Source: an uncultured Olsenella sp. (GTDB lineage: Bacteria > Actinomycetota > Coriobacteriia > Coriobacteriales > Atopobiaceae). From it: DNA of 28,242 bases. Below are positions 7,395 to 14,704 of the stretch, one piece after another. Under the pieces are notes generated by a model, which did not search any database, was not told the DNA's origin, and saw only the letters and a program-made list of their open reading frames with translations. Both the position numbers and the translations under genes were made by a program. Where the stretch lies: the NCBI GenBank assembly GCA_900540955.1, contig UQIF01000028.1, positions 1-28,242 on the forward strand. The letters run 5' to 3'. How positions within the stretch are numbered: position 1 is the first letter of the stretch; the number at the start of each line of letters is the position of its first letter.

Positions 7395-8171
7395 ATGGCA
7401 GAGGACAAGCAGCACGGGATGATCAAGTACACGGCGAGCGACGGCAGCGACGTCAAGCTCACGCCCGCGATCGTGAACAAGTACATCGTCACCGGCGGCC
7501 AGCACGTCGATGACCGCGAGGTCTTCGCGTTCATGGCCAAGTGCCAGGCGCGCGGGCTGAACCCGCTCGCGGGCGACGCCTACATGACGGCGTTCCTCAA
7601 CCGCGCCACGGGCCGCGTCGAGGCGAGCGTCATCGTCAGCAAGGACTACTTCACGCGCACGGCCAACCAGCAGCCGACCTTCGACGGCATGAAGGCGGGC
7701 GTCGTGGTGGTCGACCGCACGGGCGCGCTCCAGTACCGCGAGGGCTGCATCGTGGGGCGCAGCACCGAGAAGCTGGTCGGCGGGTGGGCCGAGGTCTACG
7801 ACAAGAGGCGCAGCCACCCGAGCCGCGCCGAGGTGAGCCTCGACGAGTACGACCAGCACCGGAGCCTGTGGAAAACCAAGCCCGCGACGATGATCCGCAA
7901 GGTCGCCCTCGTGCAGGCGCTGCGCGAGGCCTACCCCGGTGCCTACGGCGGCATCTACGACAGCTCCGAGATGCCCGAGCGCCCCGCGCAGGCCGTGGAG
8001 GCCTTCGTGCCCGAGCCCGACGCGCAGGCGGCCCCTGCCGGGGCGCCGGCCCTGGACGAGCCTCCCGCCGAATACTACGGGGACACCCCCTCCGAGCCGG
8101 AGGCCGCGCCCGCCGAGGCGCCCGCGCAGCCCGACGCGGTCGAGGTCGCCGACGAGGACTACGACTTCTGA
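7395..8171 (+). CDS. bet: Phage single-strand annealing recombinase (Bet/RecT superfamily)
   Basis: 258 residues. Residues 1-190 match the lambda Bet-like family: CQARGLNPLAGDAYMTAFLN, a hydrophobic core IVSKDYFTRTANQQPTFDGM, GGWAEVYDKRR, then the closing motif KPATMIRKVALVQALREAYP. Residues 190-258 are an acidic Pro/Ala-rich tail ending DEDYDF, resembling SSB-type interaction tails. It anneals complementary single strands during phage recombination. No partner exonuclease is apparent in the window. Its stop overlaps the next start by one base. Confidence 0.92.
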   Translation: MAEDKQHGMIKYTASDGSDVKLTPAIVNKYIVTGGQHVDDREVFAFMAKCQARGLNPLAGDAYMTAFLNRATGRVEASVIVSKDYFTRTANQQPTFDGMKAGVVVVDRTGALQYREGCIVGRSTEKLVGGWAEVYDKRRSHPSRAEVSLDEYDQHRSLWKTKPATMIRKVALVQALREAYPGAYGGIYDSSEMPERPAQAVEAFVPEPDAQAAPAGAPALDEPPAEYYGDTPSEPEAAPAEAPAQPDAVEVADEDYDF

Positions 8172-8341
8172 TGGCGGCCGGGGAGAAGAGGCCGCTCGCG
8201 CCGGTGAGGTGCGCGGAGTGCCGCCACAGGTGGGACGCGGCGGGCGTCTGCAGCAAGATGCCCCTCTCGCGCACCCCGCCCGAGAAGAAGTGCGGGTGCC
8301 TGTACTACGAGCGCAGGGAGGCCCGCGATGCGCGCCGCTGA
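8171..8341 (+). CDS. Small cysteine-rich (zinc-binding) phage protein
   Basis: 56 residues with CAEC near residue 14, then CSKM and CGC, a likely zinc knuckle, and a basic C-terminus. The start TGATG overlaps the bet stop and the end overlaps the next gene by 14 bases, consistent with coupling. Similar small proteins are frequent in recombination modules; function unknown. Confidence 0.7.
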   Translation: MAAGEKRPLAPVRCAECRHRWDAAGVCSKMPLSRTPPEKKCGCLYYERREARDARR

Positions 8342-8591
8342 GCCTCCAGCGTGGCGGTTCGAGCGGAGGCTGGCGCCGTTTTTGGTCGAGTGCCCCGCGT
8401 GCGGGGCGGTGGCCCGCCCGTGGTGGGTTGGCGCCGCCTCGTGCGGAGACGTCAGGTGCTCGGCGTGCAACGAGCGCTTCCCCTACGCGCCGCACACCGT
8501 GGCGACCACCGGCAGGGGAGCGAGGGGAGCCGGGCGCAGGCCCGGCGACGCGGCCGGGGGAGAGTCCCCGGCGGGAAGGAGATCCGAATGA
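8328..8591 (+). CDS. Small zinc-ribbon protein, unknown function
   Basis: 87 residues. Two CxxC pairs (CPAC near residue 22, CSAC near residue 45) about 20 residues apart form a probable zinc ribbon. The last ~30 residues are Gly/Arg-rich and disordered. The stop overlaps the ssb start as ATGA. Function unknown. Confidence 0.68.
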   Translation: MRAAEPPAWRFERRLAPFLVECPACGAVARPWWVGAASCGDVRCSACNERFPYAPHTVATTGRGARGAGRRPGDAAGGESPAGRRSE

Positions 8592-9044
8592 GCATCAACA
8601 AGGTCATGGCCACCGGCAACCTCACGAGGGACCCGGAGCTGCGCGCGACGCCCGCAGGTGCTGCACTTCGGCATGGCCGTCAACGACCGGGCGAAGAACC
8701 AGCAGACCGGCGAGTGGGAGGACCGCCCGAACTTCGTGGACTGCGTCATCTTCGGCGCACGCGCCGAGGCAATGGACCGCATCCTCGCCAAGGGCATGAA
8801 GGTAGCTGTCGAGGGCAGGCTGCGCTACAGCTCCTGGCAGGACAAGGAGGGCAACCGCCGCAGCAAGCTGGAGGTCGTGGTCGACGATATCGACCTCATG
8901 AGCGCCCGCGCCGCCGCCCAGCAGCCCGCCCAGGGCGCCTCCCGGGCCTACGTGGCGAGCGCGCCGCAGGGACGCCCCCAGCCCGCGAGGGCAGCCCAGA
9001 CGCCGCCGGCGGCCGACATCTACGACGAGGACATCCCGTTCTGA
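8588..9044 (+). pseudogene. ssb: Single-stranded DNA-binding protein, frameshifted near codon 22
   Basis: The first 22 codons from ATG 8588 read as a normal SSB start (KVMATGNLTRDPELRATP). From about 8656 the SSB continues one base over in another frame (QVLHFGMAVNDRAKNQQ, then FVDCVIFGARAEAMDRI, KVAVEGRLRYSSWQDK) and ends with the canonical acidic tip DEDIPF. SSBs normally have about three residues such as SGT where the frames meet, so a net loss of 8 bases would explain the change. A product starting at GTG 8658 or ATG 8673 would lack the first OB-fold strand. Decay, sequence error or ribosomal +1 shifting (CCC-G) cannot be separated here. Confidence 0.85.
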
Positions 9045-9054
9045 GGAGGGCCCG

Positions 9055-9180
9055 ATGGGATGGCAGATTGACGAGTCGGCCTGCTACGCGGAGGAGCTGC
9101 GCCGGGCCGAGGAATGGATGAACCGAGAGTACGGGGACGAGCCCCGGGAAGCGGAGGAAGACGATGACGAAAGAGGTTAG
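9055..9180 (+). CDS. Small acidic hypothetical protein
   Basis: 41 residues, rich in Glu/Asp (EELRRAEEWMNREYGDEP), predicted helical. GAGGAGGG lies 4 to 5 bases before the ATG and the end overlaps the next gene by 17 bases, supporting translation. No family recognised. Confidence 0.55.
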   Translation: MGWQIDESACYAEELRRAEEWMNREYGDEPREAEEDDDERG

Positions 9181-9643
9181 CTTCGGCGTTCGCAGGCTGC
9201 GCCAGGCGATCGCCAACCAGGCGACGTGCGGCAGCGGCCAGTTCGAGCTGTCAATCGACAGCGCCGACAGGCTCTGCCGTGAGTGCGAGGACGAGCTCGC
9301 GCGGCTCGCGTGGGCTAAGGGCGTGCCCGTGCCCAAGGACGCCGACGGCAACGTCGTGCCGCTCGACACGACGGAGCTGTACACGGACGAGGGCGAGATG
9401 GTCTGCGTTTGGAGCATCTGCTTCAACCAGCACTTCTGGCACGTCAGGAGATTAGGCGACGGCAGGCCGTACCGCCTCGACAAGCTCCACCGCACCGAGC
9501 GTGACAGCTGGGCGCTGCTGGAGAGGGACGTCCTCACCCTCGCGAAGTGCAAGTTCCTCTCCGACCCGGAGGGCGACGCCAAGGAGTGCGTCAGCCGCGC
9601 CAAGGCCCTCGCGGAGCGCGACGCGATAGAGGAGAGCTGGTAG
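9164..9643 (+). CDS. Hypothetical phage protein
   Basis: 159 residues, soluble, with five Cys residues spread through the sequence but no clear zinc motif. Contains CRECEDELARLAWAKG and a Trp/His-rich stretch VWSICFNQHFWHVRRLG. The ATG overlaps the preceding small gene and sits after GGAGGAAG. Early operon position suggests a role in DNA metabolism or host takeover; no function can be assigned. Confidence 0.7.
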   Translation: MTKEVSFGVRRLRQAIANQATCGSGQFELSIDSADRLCRECEDELARLAWAKGVPVPKDADGNVVPLDTTELYTDEGEMVCVWSICFNQHFWHVRRLGDGRPYRLDKLHRTERDSWALLERDVLTLAKCKFLSDPEGDAKECVSRAKALAERDAIEESW

Positions 9644-9645
9644 CC

Positions 9646-9978
9646 GTGGCTAGCGATGAGGAGCGCCGCGAGGTGGCGGAAAAGCTGCGCGAGCGGACGA
9701 AAAAGCCGATGGGCACGAGTATGCAACGCATGTTCACCGAGACGCTAGGCATGTATGCGCACAACATCTGCTGGATGAACCCGGATAAAGCAACCAATCG
9801 CTGGGATGTGATTGTCAACTACCTTGCTGACCTCATCGACCGCCCGACGTGCAGGAACCTCGGTCTCGAGGAGGGGACGAACGGAGAGGACTACGACTTC
9901 TTCTGCTCGCGATGCGGCTTTGCGGCTGACGTGGTGGACCCCAGATATTGTCCGTGCTGCGGAGCGGAGGTGATCTAG
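9646..9978 (+). CDS. Phage protein with C-terminal zinc ribbon
   Basis: 110 residues starting from GTG 9646 (ASDEERREVAEKLRE). The C-terminus has CSRCGF and CPCCGAE 13 residues apart, a four-Cys zinc ribbon. The middle (SMQRMFTETLG, WDVIVNYLADLI) is helical. Proteins of this layout recur in actinobacterial and Firmicutes prophages without known function. Stop and next start are adjacent (TAG-ATG). Confidence 0.7.
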   Translation: MASDEERREVAEKLRERTKKPMGTSMQRMFTETLGMYAHNICWMNPDKATNRWDVIVNYLADLIDRPTCRNLGLEEGTNGEDYDFFCSRCGFAADVVDPRYCPCCGAEVI

Positions 9979-10299
9979 ATGGGCAAGACGAGGAACACTG
10001 GCCAGGACTGGCTTGACTGGGCCGAGGCCAAGCGCGATGAGTCGCAGGAGCGCTATGCGTTTGGCAGCAGGTCCGCCGAGCGCACCATGGGCAGCTACGA
10101 CACGCTCATCTCGCTCATCGAGGCGGGCATGTCCGCCGGCGCCCGGGACTCATGCGGCAGGTCGCGCGGGGACGCGACGCAGGCAATCGGCGACGTCGTC
10201 GGCTCCCTGCGCCACCACGCGCAGCGGATGGCGAGTATCCCGCCCAGGGTGGCCGCACAGCTCGCCGAGAGGCTTGAGCGAGCGGCAGGTGAGCTGTGA
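9979..10299 (+). CDS. Hypothetical early phage protein
   Basis: 106 residues, predicted helical, no Cys motif or membrane segment. Starts directly after the previous stop and overlaps the next ATG by one base. No family recognised. Confidence 0.6.
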   Translation: MGKTRNTGQDWLDWAEAKRDESQERYAFGSRSAERTMGSYDTLISLIEAGMSAGARDSCGRSRGDATQAIGDVVGSLRHHAQRMASIPPRVAAQLAERLERAAGEL

Positions 10300-10484
10300 T
10301 GCCGTACCCGTCGCCGGCCGACGAGCCGGTCGTCCATGACGTCCTCCTCGCGCCGCTGTACCTGGTTTCCGTCCTCGTCCTCGTCCCGGTGCTACTGCTG
10401 GTGTCGTCGGCGAGAGAGCTCAAGGGTCTCGTGGGGATTCTGCTGGACACGATTCGGGAGGAGATCCATGGCGACCAAGGCTAG
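10299..10484 (+). CDS. Small membrane protein
   Basis: 61 residues with one strong hydrophobic segment (LLAPLYLVSVLVLVPVLLLV, about 18-37), then a short amphipathic tail. ATG 10299 overlaps the previous stop (GTGATG); GTG 10296 is an alternative. It lies in the early operon, not beside lysis genes, so a holin role is not supported. Confidence 0.55.
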   Translation: MPYPSPADEPVVHDVLLAPLYLVSVLVLVPVLLLVSSARELKGLVGILLDTIREEIHGDQG

Positions 10485-10530
10485 GAGGAAGGCGCCCCCG
10501 ACAACGACGGAGCGGCGCGGGAGGAAGTGA
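10468..10530 (+). CDS. Possible 20-residue basic peptide
   Basis: ATG 10468 follows a strong GGGAGGAG at 5 bases and the frame overlaps the genes on both sides. The product (about half Lys/Arg/Thr, e.g. KARRKAPPTTTERRGRK) is extremely basic and could bind nucleic acid. It may instead be only a coupling reading frame. Confidence 0.35.
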   Translation: MATKARRKAPPTTTERRGRK

Positions 10531-10535
10531 CGGAC

Positions 10536-10937
10536 ATGAAGCGCGAGAGGTCCATCGGCGCCTACATCAAGGGCACCAACGCGCTCGCCTTCGACCAGGA
10601 GGCCCAGAGGCTGCGCATGAAGTTCGGCTGGGAGGGCTGGGGCGTCTACGTCGGCCTGCTGTGCCTGCTCGTCAACCAGCCGGACGGCAGCCTGGACGTC
10701 TCCGACGGCGACGCCTGGGCCGTCCTCGCGCTCCAGATGGGGTGCAGCGAGTCCCTGCTGGAGACGATCGTGCCCTACCTCGCCGGGCGCGGGCTGGCGG
10801 ACGCCGGCGCCCTGGGCGACGGGCGGCTGCAGATGCCGGAGTCCGACCGCGCGCTTGAGTCCTTCGACAAGGTCGTCCGCGCCGGCAAGGCCTCCGGCGC
10901 GGCGAGGCGGCGCAAGGCCGCCGGGGGCGGGGAATGA
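10536..10937 (+). CDS. DUF4373/Lin1244-like protein (replication-initiator N-terminal type)
   Basis: 133 residues from ATG 10536 (GTG 10527 possible). The motif ALAFDQEAQRLRMKFGWEGW followed by GVYVGLLCLLVNQPDG is the signature of the Lin1244/Lin1753-like N-terminal domain found in DnaD-like phage replication proteins; the usual C-terminal DnaD part is absent. The C-terminus ends in a basic segment GKASGAARRRKAAGGGE. The stop lies inside the first operator-like repeat of the module at 10936. Confidence 0.75.
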   Translation: MKRERSIGAYIKGTNALAFDQEAQRLRMKFGWEGWGVYVGLLCLLVNQPDGSLDVSDGDAWAVLALQMGCSESLLETIVPYLAGRGLADAGALGDGRLQMPESDRALESFDKVVRAGKASGAARRRKAAGGGE

Positions 10938-11057
10938 ACGGTGTTCGAACATCGCTCGAACGGTGTTCGAACAAGAAAGAAAGAAAGTAATAGAGGCCGC
11001 GGCTCGTGTTCCACACGAGACGCGAGACGCGGCCGAACGGGAGACTCACAAGTAAGG
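10936..11057 (+). promoter_or_regulatory. Regulatory module before the late operon (copy L of the duplicated element)
   Basis: Two identical 15-base units GAACGGTGTTCGAAC at 10936-10950 and 10958-10972, 22 bases apart (two helical turns), are followed by an A/G-rich tract with a possible -10 TAATAG (10988-10993). Then comes the 34-base block 10998-11031, identical to the int-side copy, with the hairpin CTCGTGT-TCC-ACACGAG (11003-11019), and CACAAGTAAGG at 11047-11057. It probably contains the late promoter, operators and leader. The same module precedes int in opposite orientation (3364-3485). Confidence 0.72.
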
Positions 11058-11065
11058 TTGGTGCT

Positions 11066-11473
11066 TTGACGTTGCCGAGAACCGACGGCCGCGGGCGGCA
11101 TGGGGAAAACGCCCCAAACGCCCCAAGAATTCGCAGGAACGTGCCGTGGGAGTACTCCGAGCTCTCCGTGGTCTGGGCAAACCCGTCCATGACCGCCGAG
11201 GAGCTCTCCCGCCTGCTCCCGGGCCGCACGCCCAAGGCGGTGAGCCGCGTGCGCGAGCGCTACGGGCGGTGGCGCACCGAGGGCTTCACGCCCCCGTGCC
11301 AGAGGTGCGGCGAGCACCCGGTCTGGGAGGCGGCCGCCGACGGCAGGCGCTGGGGCCTGTGCAAGGCCTGCACCATGGAGGAGCGCGAGTACCGCGAGAG
11401 GAGCGGGCCCGCCCTCGCCGCCCGCGACAACGCGTACCGCCAGCGCAAGTTCAAGCGCAGGCACAGGCGTTGA
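11066..11473 (+). CDS. HTH plus zinc-finger protein before terminase
   Basis: 135 residues from TTG 11066, which sits 7 bases after AAGTAAGG; GTG 11141 is another possible start. Residues about 25-70 (YSELSVVWANPSMTAEELSR, then TPKAVSRVRERYGRW) resemble a Myb/SANT-like DNA-binding helix bundle. CQRC and CKAC about 26 residues apart make a probable zinc finger, and the C-terminus is strongly basic. Position directly before terminase suggests DNA recognition for packaging or late regulation; HNH nuclease residues are not evident. Confidence 0.65.
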   Translation: MTLPRTDGRGRHGENAPNAPRIRRNVPWEYSELSVVWANPSMTAEELSRLLPGRTPKAVSRVRERYGRWRTEGFTPPCQRCGEHPVWEAAADGRRWGLCKACTMEEREYRERSGPALAARDNAYRQRKFKRRHRR

Positions 11474-11511
11474 CCTCGCCGGCGGCGTGACCGCGGGCTG
11501 AGGATGCGGGC

Positions 11512-13251
11512 ATGGCGAGGAAGAGGAACAAGGGCGGAAACCACGGCGGCCAGCCTTCGGGCGGGGCCGCCAAGCCTGTTCGCGGGGGGATCGCGAACCT
11601 CGTGCCCAACTCCGAGAGAACGCCGGAGGAGAGGCGCGAGAACGCCCGCAAGGCCGGCAAGGCGTCCGGTGTGGCCAGGCGCCGCAAGAGGGACATGGCC
11701 GCCATAGCGACGGCGCTGCTGTCGAGCAAGGCCACCGGCGAGACCCGCGAGGCCCTGCGCGAGGTCGCGCCCGGCCTGGATGACGAGGACGCGACGCTCG
11801 CGGCCACGGTCGTCGCCGGCCAGATCTCCTCCGCCCAGGGCGGCAACGCGAACGCCGCGCGGTTCCTCGCCGAGCTGGACGAGCGCGGAAGGCTCGCCGA
11901 GCAGGTCGAGGACGCCCCGTTCGAGCGCGACTTCGGCCTGCTGCTCGCGCCGCCGTACCTCGCGCTGCACCGCGACGTGGAGCGCGACGAGGGAATCGAG
12001 CGGTGGCTCCGCGGCGGGCGCTTCTCCGGCAAGTCCTCCGTCATCTCGCTGGAGGTCGCCTACGGGCTCATGCGCCACCCCGGCCGCTCCGCCTTCGTGA
12101 TGCCCAAGATCGGGCAGGACATCGAGGGCGGCGTCTTCGAGCAGATGCTGTGGGCGTTCCGTCGCCTGGGCTGCGAGGACGAGTGGGTCGCGACGAAGCG
12201 ACCGTGCAAGCTCACGCGCCCGTCGACCGGGCAGGTCGTGACGTTCAAGGGCGGCGACCGCTCCGACAAGACCAAGGCCATCAAGGCCCCGTCCGGGACG
12301 TACTACGCGTACCAGTGGATTTCCGAGGTCGACCAGTTCGGCGGGATGCCCGACGTGCGCACCGTCCTGCAGTCCGTGACCAGAGACGCGCCGGAGGGCG
12401 CCGTCTACTTCCGCTTCTTCGACTACAACCCGCCGCGCTCCCGCGACGCATGGGTCAACGAGCACGTCGCGGGCGTGGCCGCGAGCGCCCCCGGCTCGGT
12501 CATCTCCACGACCTACCTCGACATGCCGCGCGAGTGGGTGCCAGAGCAGGTCTACCGAGACGCCGAGGCCCTGCGCGAGCTCGACGAGGACGCGTGGCGC
12601 CACGAGTGGGGCGGGGAGTCCACGGGCTACGGCGCCGAGGTGTTCCAGCGCGCCGAGGTGCGCGAGGTCACCGCCGACGAGCGCCGGCGCCTGCAGTACC
12701 GCCTCTACGGCGTCGACTGGGGCTTCTCCGTCGACCCGTGGGTCTGGCTGGAGGTCGCCTACGACGCCCGCGCGCGCACGCTCTACGTCCTGGGCGAGAT
12801 GAGCGGCGTCGGGTTGTCGAACGCCGAGACCGCCGCCATGGCCGTCGAGCGCATGTCGCGCCCCGCCTACGAGGCGGGCTACGAGCCGACCGGCGACGCA
12901 GCCGCCGACGCCGCCCACGTGGTGGCCGACGCCGAGCCCTACGCCGAGGTCATGTGCGACTCCGCCGAGCCGAAGAGCGTGGCCGACTGGAGGGCCGAGG
13001 GCGTCAACGCCGTCCCCGTGCCGAAGCAGGGGGCGCACAACGTGCGCAACTCCGTCCGCTGGCTGCAGGACCGCGCGTCCATCGTGGTCGACCCCTCCTG
13101 CGAGGTGGCCGCCCGCGAGCTGACCTGCTACCAGTACGTGCTCACGCGCGACGGCAAGCCCACCGGCATGCTGCCTGACGCCGACAACCACGCCATAGAC
13201 GCCCTGCGTTACGCCGTCGCGAGACTCATAGACGATCCTTCGATGGTCTAA
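11512..13251 (+). CDS. terL: Fused small-large terminase (TerS-like domain + TerL)
   Basis: 579 residues, about 130 longer than a usual TerL of this type. Residues 1-130 look like the small-subunit-like proteins coded beside TerL in many Gram-positive phages (NSERTPEERRENARKAGKAS, then GNANAARFLAELDERG). Residues 135-579 are a terminase_3-type large subunit: Walker A near 168-176 (GGRFSGKSS), Walker B region WISEVDQF, the ATPase coupling region RFFDYNPPRSRDAW, and a C-terminal RNase-H-like nuclease (YGVDWGFSVDP, CDSAEPKSVADW, DADNHAIDALRYAV). It packages DNA into procapsids through the portal encoded next. Confidence 0.93.
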   Translation: MARKRNKGGNHGGQPSGGAAKPVRGGIANLVPNSERTPEERRENARKAGKASGVARRRKRDMAAIATALLSSKATGETREALREVAPGLDDEDATLAATVVAGQISSAQGGNANAARFLAELDERGRLAEQVEDAPFERDFGLLLAPPYLALHRDVERDEGIERWLRGGRFSGKSSVISLEVAYGLMRHPGRSAFVMPKIGQDIEGGVFEQMLWAFRRLGCEDEWVATKRPCKLTRPSTGQVVTFKGGDRSDKTKAIKAPSGTYYAYQWISEVDQFGGMPDVRTVLQSVTRDAPEGAVYFRFFDYNPPRSRDAWVNEHVAGVAASAPGSVISTTYLDMPREWVPEQVYRDAEALRELDEDAWRHEWGGESTGYGAEVFQRAEVREVTADERRRLQYRLYGVDWGFSVDPWVWLEVAYDARARTLYVLGEMSGVGLSNAETAAMAVERMSRPAYEAGYEPTGDAAADAAHVVADAEPYAEVMCDSAEPKSVADWRAEGVNAVPVPKQGAHNVRNSVRWLQDRASIVVDPSCEVAARELTCYQYVLTRDGKPTGMLPDADNHAIDALRYAVARLIDDPSMV

Positions 13252-13267
13252 CGTGCGGGAGGCATGC

Positions 13268-14701
13268 GTGAAGAGAGTCGACGGCGCGCCCGAGTGGGCC
13301 GTGCGCTTCTTGAAGAGGCAGGGCTACCAGCCCAGGAACGTCATGGACCGGCACATCCGCGCGTGGTGGAGCTGGTACCAGGTGACGAACGGCTTCTACG
13401 CCGGCGACCGCGCCGACACCGGGCGAGGCCCCGACCCGTCCGGAAGGCTCTCCATCCGCCCCGCCCGCGCGGTGTGCGACGAGTGGGCCAGCCTCGTCAT
13501 GGACGAGAAGACCTCCATCGGCTCGCAGGACCGGGCGCTGTCCGAGTGGCTCTCCGACCGCGCGGCCGCCTTCGTCTCCGAGCAGGCCGACAACCTCGCG
13601 CTCGCCTTCGCCCTCGGCTCCGGCTGCTGGGCCGTCGGCGTCGACGGCGTCGGCGATGACGGCCGCGGGTCCGACGCCGTCGTGTCCATCGACTTCTACG
13701 ACGCCGGCAAGGTCGTGCCGCTCACGAGCGACGGCTGCGACTCCGTCTCTGTGGCGCTCGTGTCCCGCTGCCTCGTCGGCGGCCGGGTGCTCGACCGCGT
13801 GCAGGTGCACGAGCCGGTCGAAGAGACCGGCGGCACCTACCACATCCGCACGTGGCTGTTCGACCCGGCGCTGCAGGGCAAGCCCGTCGACAGCGGCCTC
13901 GTCGTGGCCGACCTCGACACGCGCTCGACGCTGCCCACCTACGCCATCGTGCGGCCCGCCCTCTCCAACACCTACGAGGAGTTCACGCCGCTGGGCGTCT
14001 CCGTGTTCGACGACGCCGTCGACACCATCAAGCTCGTCGACGCCACGTTCGACGCGATGTACTGGCGCACGAGGCTCGGGCTGCCGCGCGTGATCTGCGA
14101 GGAGTCCGGCATCAAGGTCGACCCGAAGACCGGCTCCGCCGACCTCGGCTCCACCATCGACCAGAAGCTGTTCAAGGCGCTGCCCGGCAAGGTCGGCCAG
14201 TCCAGCCCGCTCACCGTCTACGACCCCGGCACCCGCGCCGACGAGTCTGAGACGGCCATGAACGCCGCGCTGTCGATGCTGTCGGTCAAGTGCGGATTCG
14301 GTCCGAACTACTTCAGCTTCACCCGGCAAGGCGGCCTGAAGACCGCGCGCGAGGTGGTCTCCGACAACTCCGTGCTCTACCGCAATCTGCGCAAGCACGA
14401 GGGCAAGGTCGGCGAGGCCCTGCGCCGCCTGTTCGCCGGGGCCTACGCCGCCGAGTGCGGCGTGCGCACCGGCTCCGCGCCCTCGGGCGTCTTAGTCGAC
14501 GTGACGTGGGACGACTCGGTGGTCGAGGACGCCGACGCGGAGCGCGAGACCATGAAAGACGACGTCGCGCGCGGGCTGTGCCCGAAGTGGCGCTACGTGG
14601 CCAAGTACTACGGCATGAGCGAGGACGAGGCCCGCGAGTTCACCGGCGAGGCCAAGGGCGAGCCGTCCGCCGCCGCGCTCTACGGCGACCTCGGGCTGTA
14701 G
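13268..14701 (+). CDS. Portal protein, SPP1 gp6-like
   Basis: 477 residues. GTG 13268 is preferred because GGGAGG lies 5 bases upstream; GTG 13253 would add five residues and has no ribosome site. Opening (PEWAVRFLKRQGYQPRNVMD), mid-region (ALSNTYEEFTPLGVSVFDDA, AMYWRTRLGLPRVI) and later segment (FSFTRQGGLKTAREVVSDNS) follow the Phage_prot_Gp6/portal pattern. Twelve copies form the DNA channel at the head vertex and dock the terminase. It is placed as expected between terminase and minor capsid protein. Confidence 0.92.
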   Translation: MKRVDGAPEWAVRFLKRQGYQPRNVMDRHIRAWWSWYQVTNGFYAGDRADTGRGPDPSGRLSIRPARAVCDEWASLVMDEKTSIGSQDRALSEWLSDRAAAFVSEQADNLALAFALGSGCWAVGVDGVGDDGRGSDAVVSIDFYDAGKVVPLTSDGCDSVSVALVSRCLVGGRVLDRVQVHEPVEETGGTYHIRTWLFDPALQGKPVDSGLVVADLDTRSTLPTYAIVRPALSNTYEEFTPLGVSVFDDAVDTIKLVDATFDAMYWRTRLGLPRVICEESGIKVDPKTGSADLGSTIDQKLFKALPGKVGQSSPLTVYDPGTRADESETAMNAALSMLSVKCGFGPNYFSFTRQGGLKTAREVVSDNSVLYRNLRKHEGKVGEALRRLFAGAYAAECGVRTGSAPSGVLVDVTWDDSVVEDADAERETMKDDVARGLCPKWRYVAKYYGMSEDEAREFTGEAKGEPSAAALYGDLGL

Positions 14702-14704
14702 GCC

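Noticed and set aside
10299..10484. Holin role for the small membrane protein
   Set aside because: It is in the early operon with no endolysin nearby; lysis genes are expected beyond the right edge.
3389..11031. 34-bp inverted identical blocks as terminal repeats of a transposon or as a large invertible segment
   Set aside because: The blocks lie within longer promoter-like modules with the same order of elements, the segment between holds a normal phage switch and early operon, and no transposase is present. Inversion would disrupt the phage gene order.
11260..13191. Long antisense open frame (643 codons) opposite the terminase, and similar ones opposite many genes
   Set aside because: These are frames opened by extreme GC bias; they lack ribosome sites, have low-complexity Arg/Gly/Val/His-rich products, and overlap fully supported genes.
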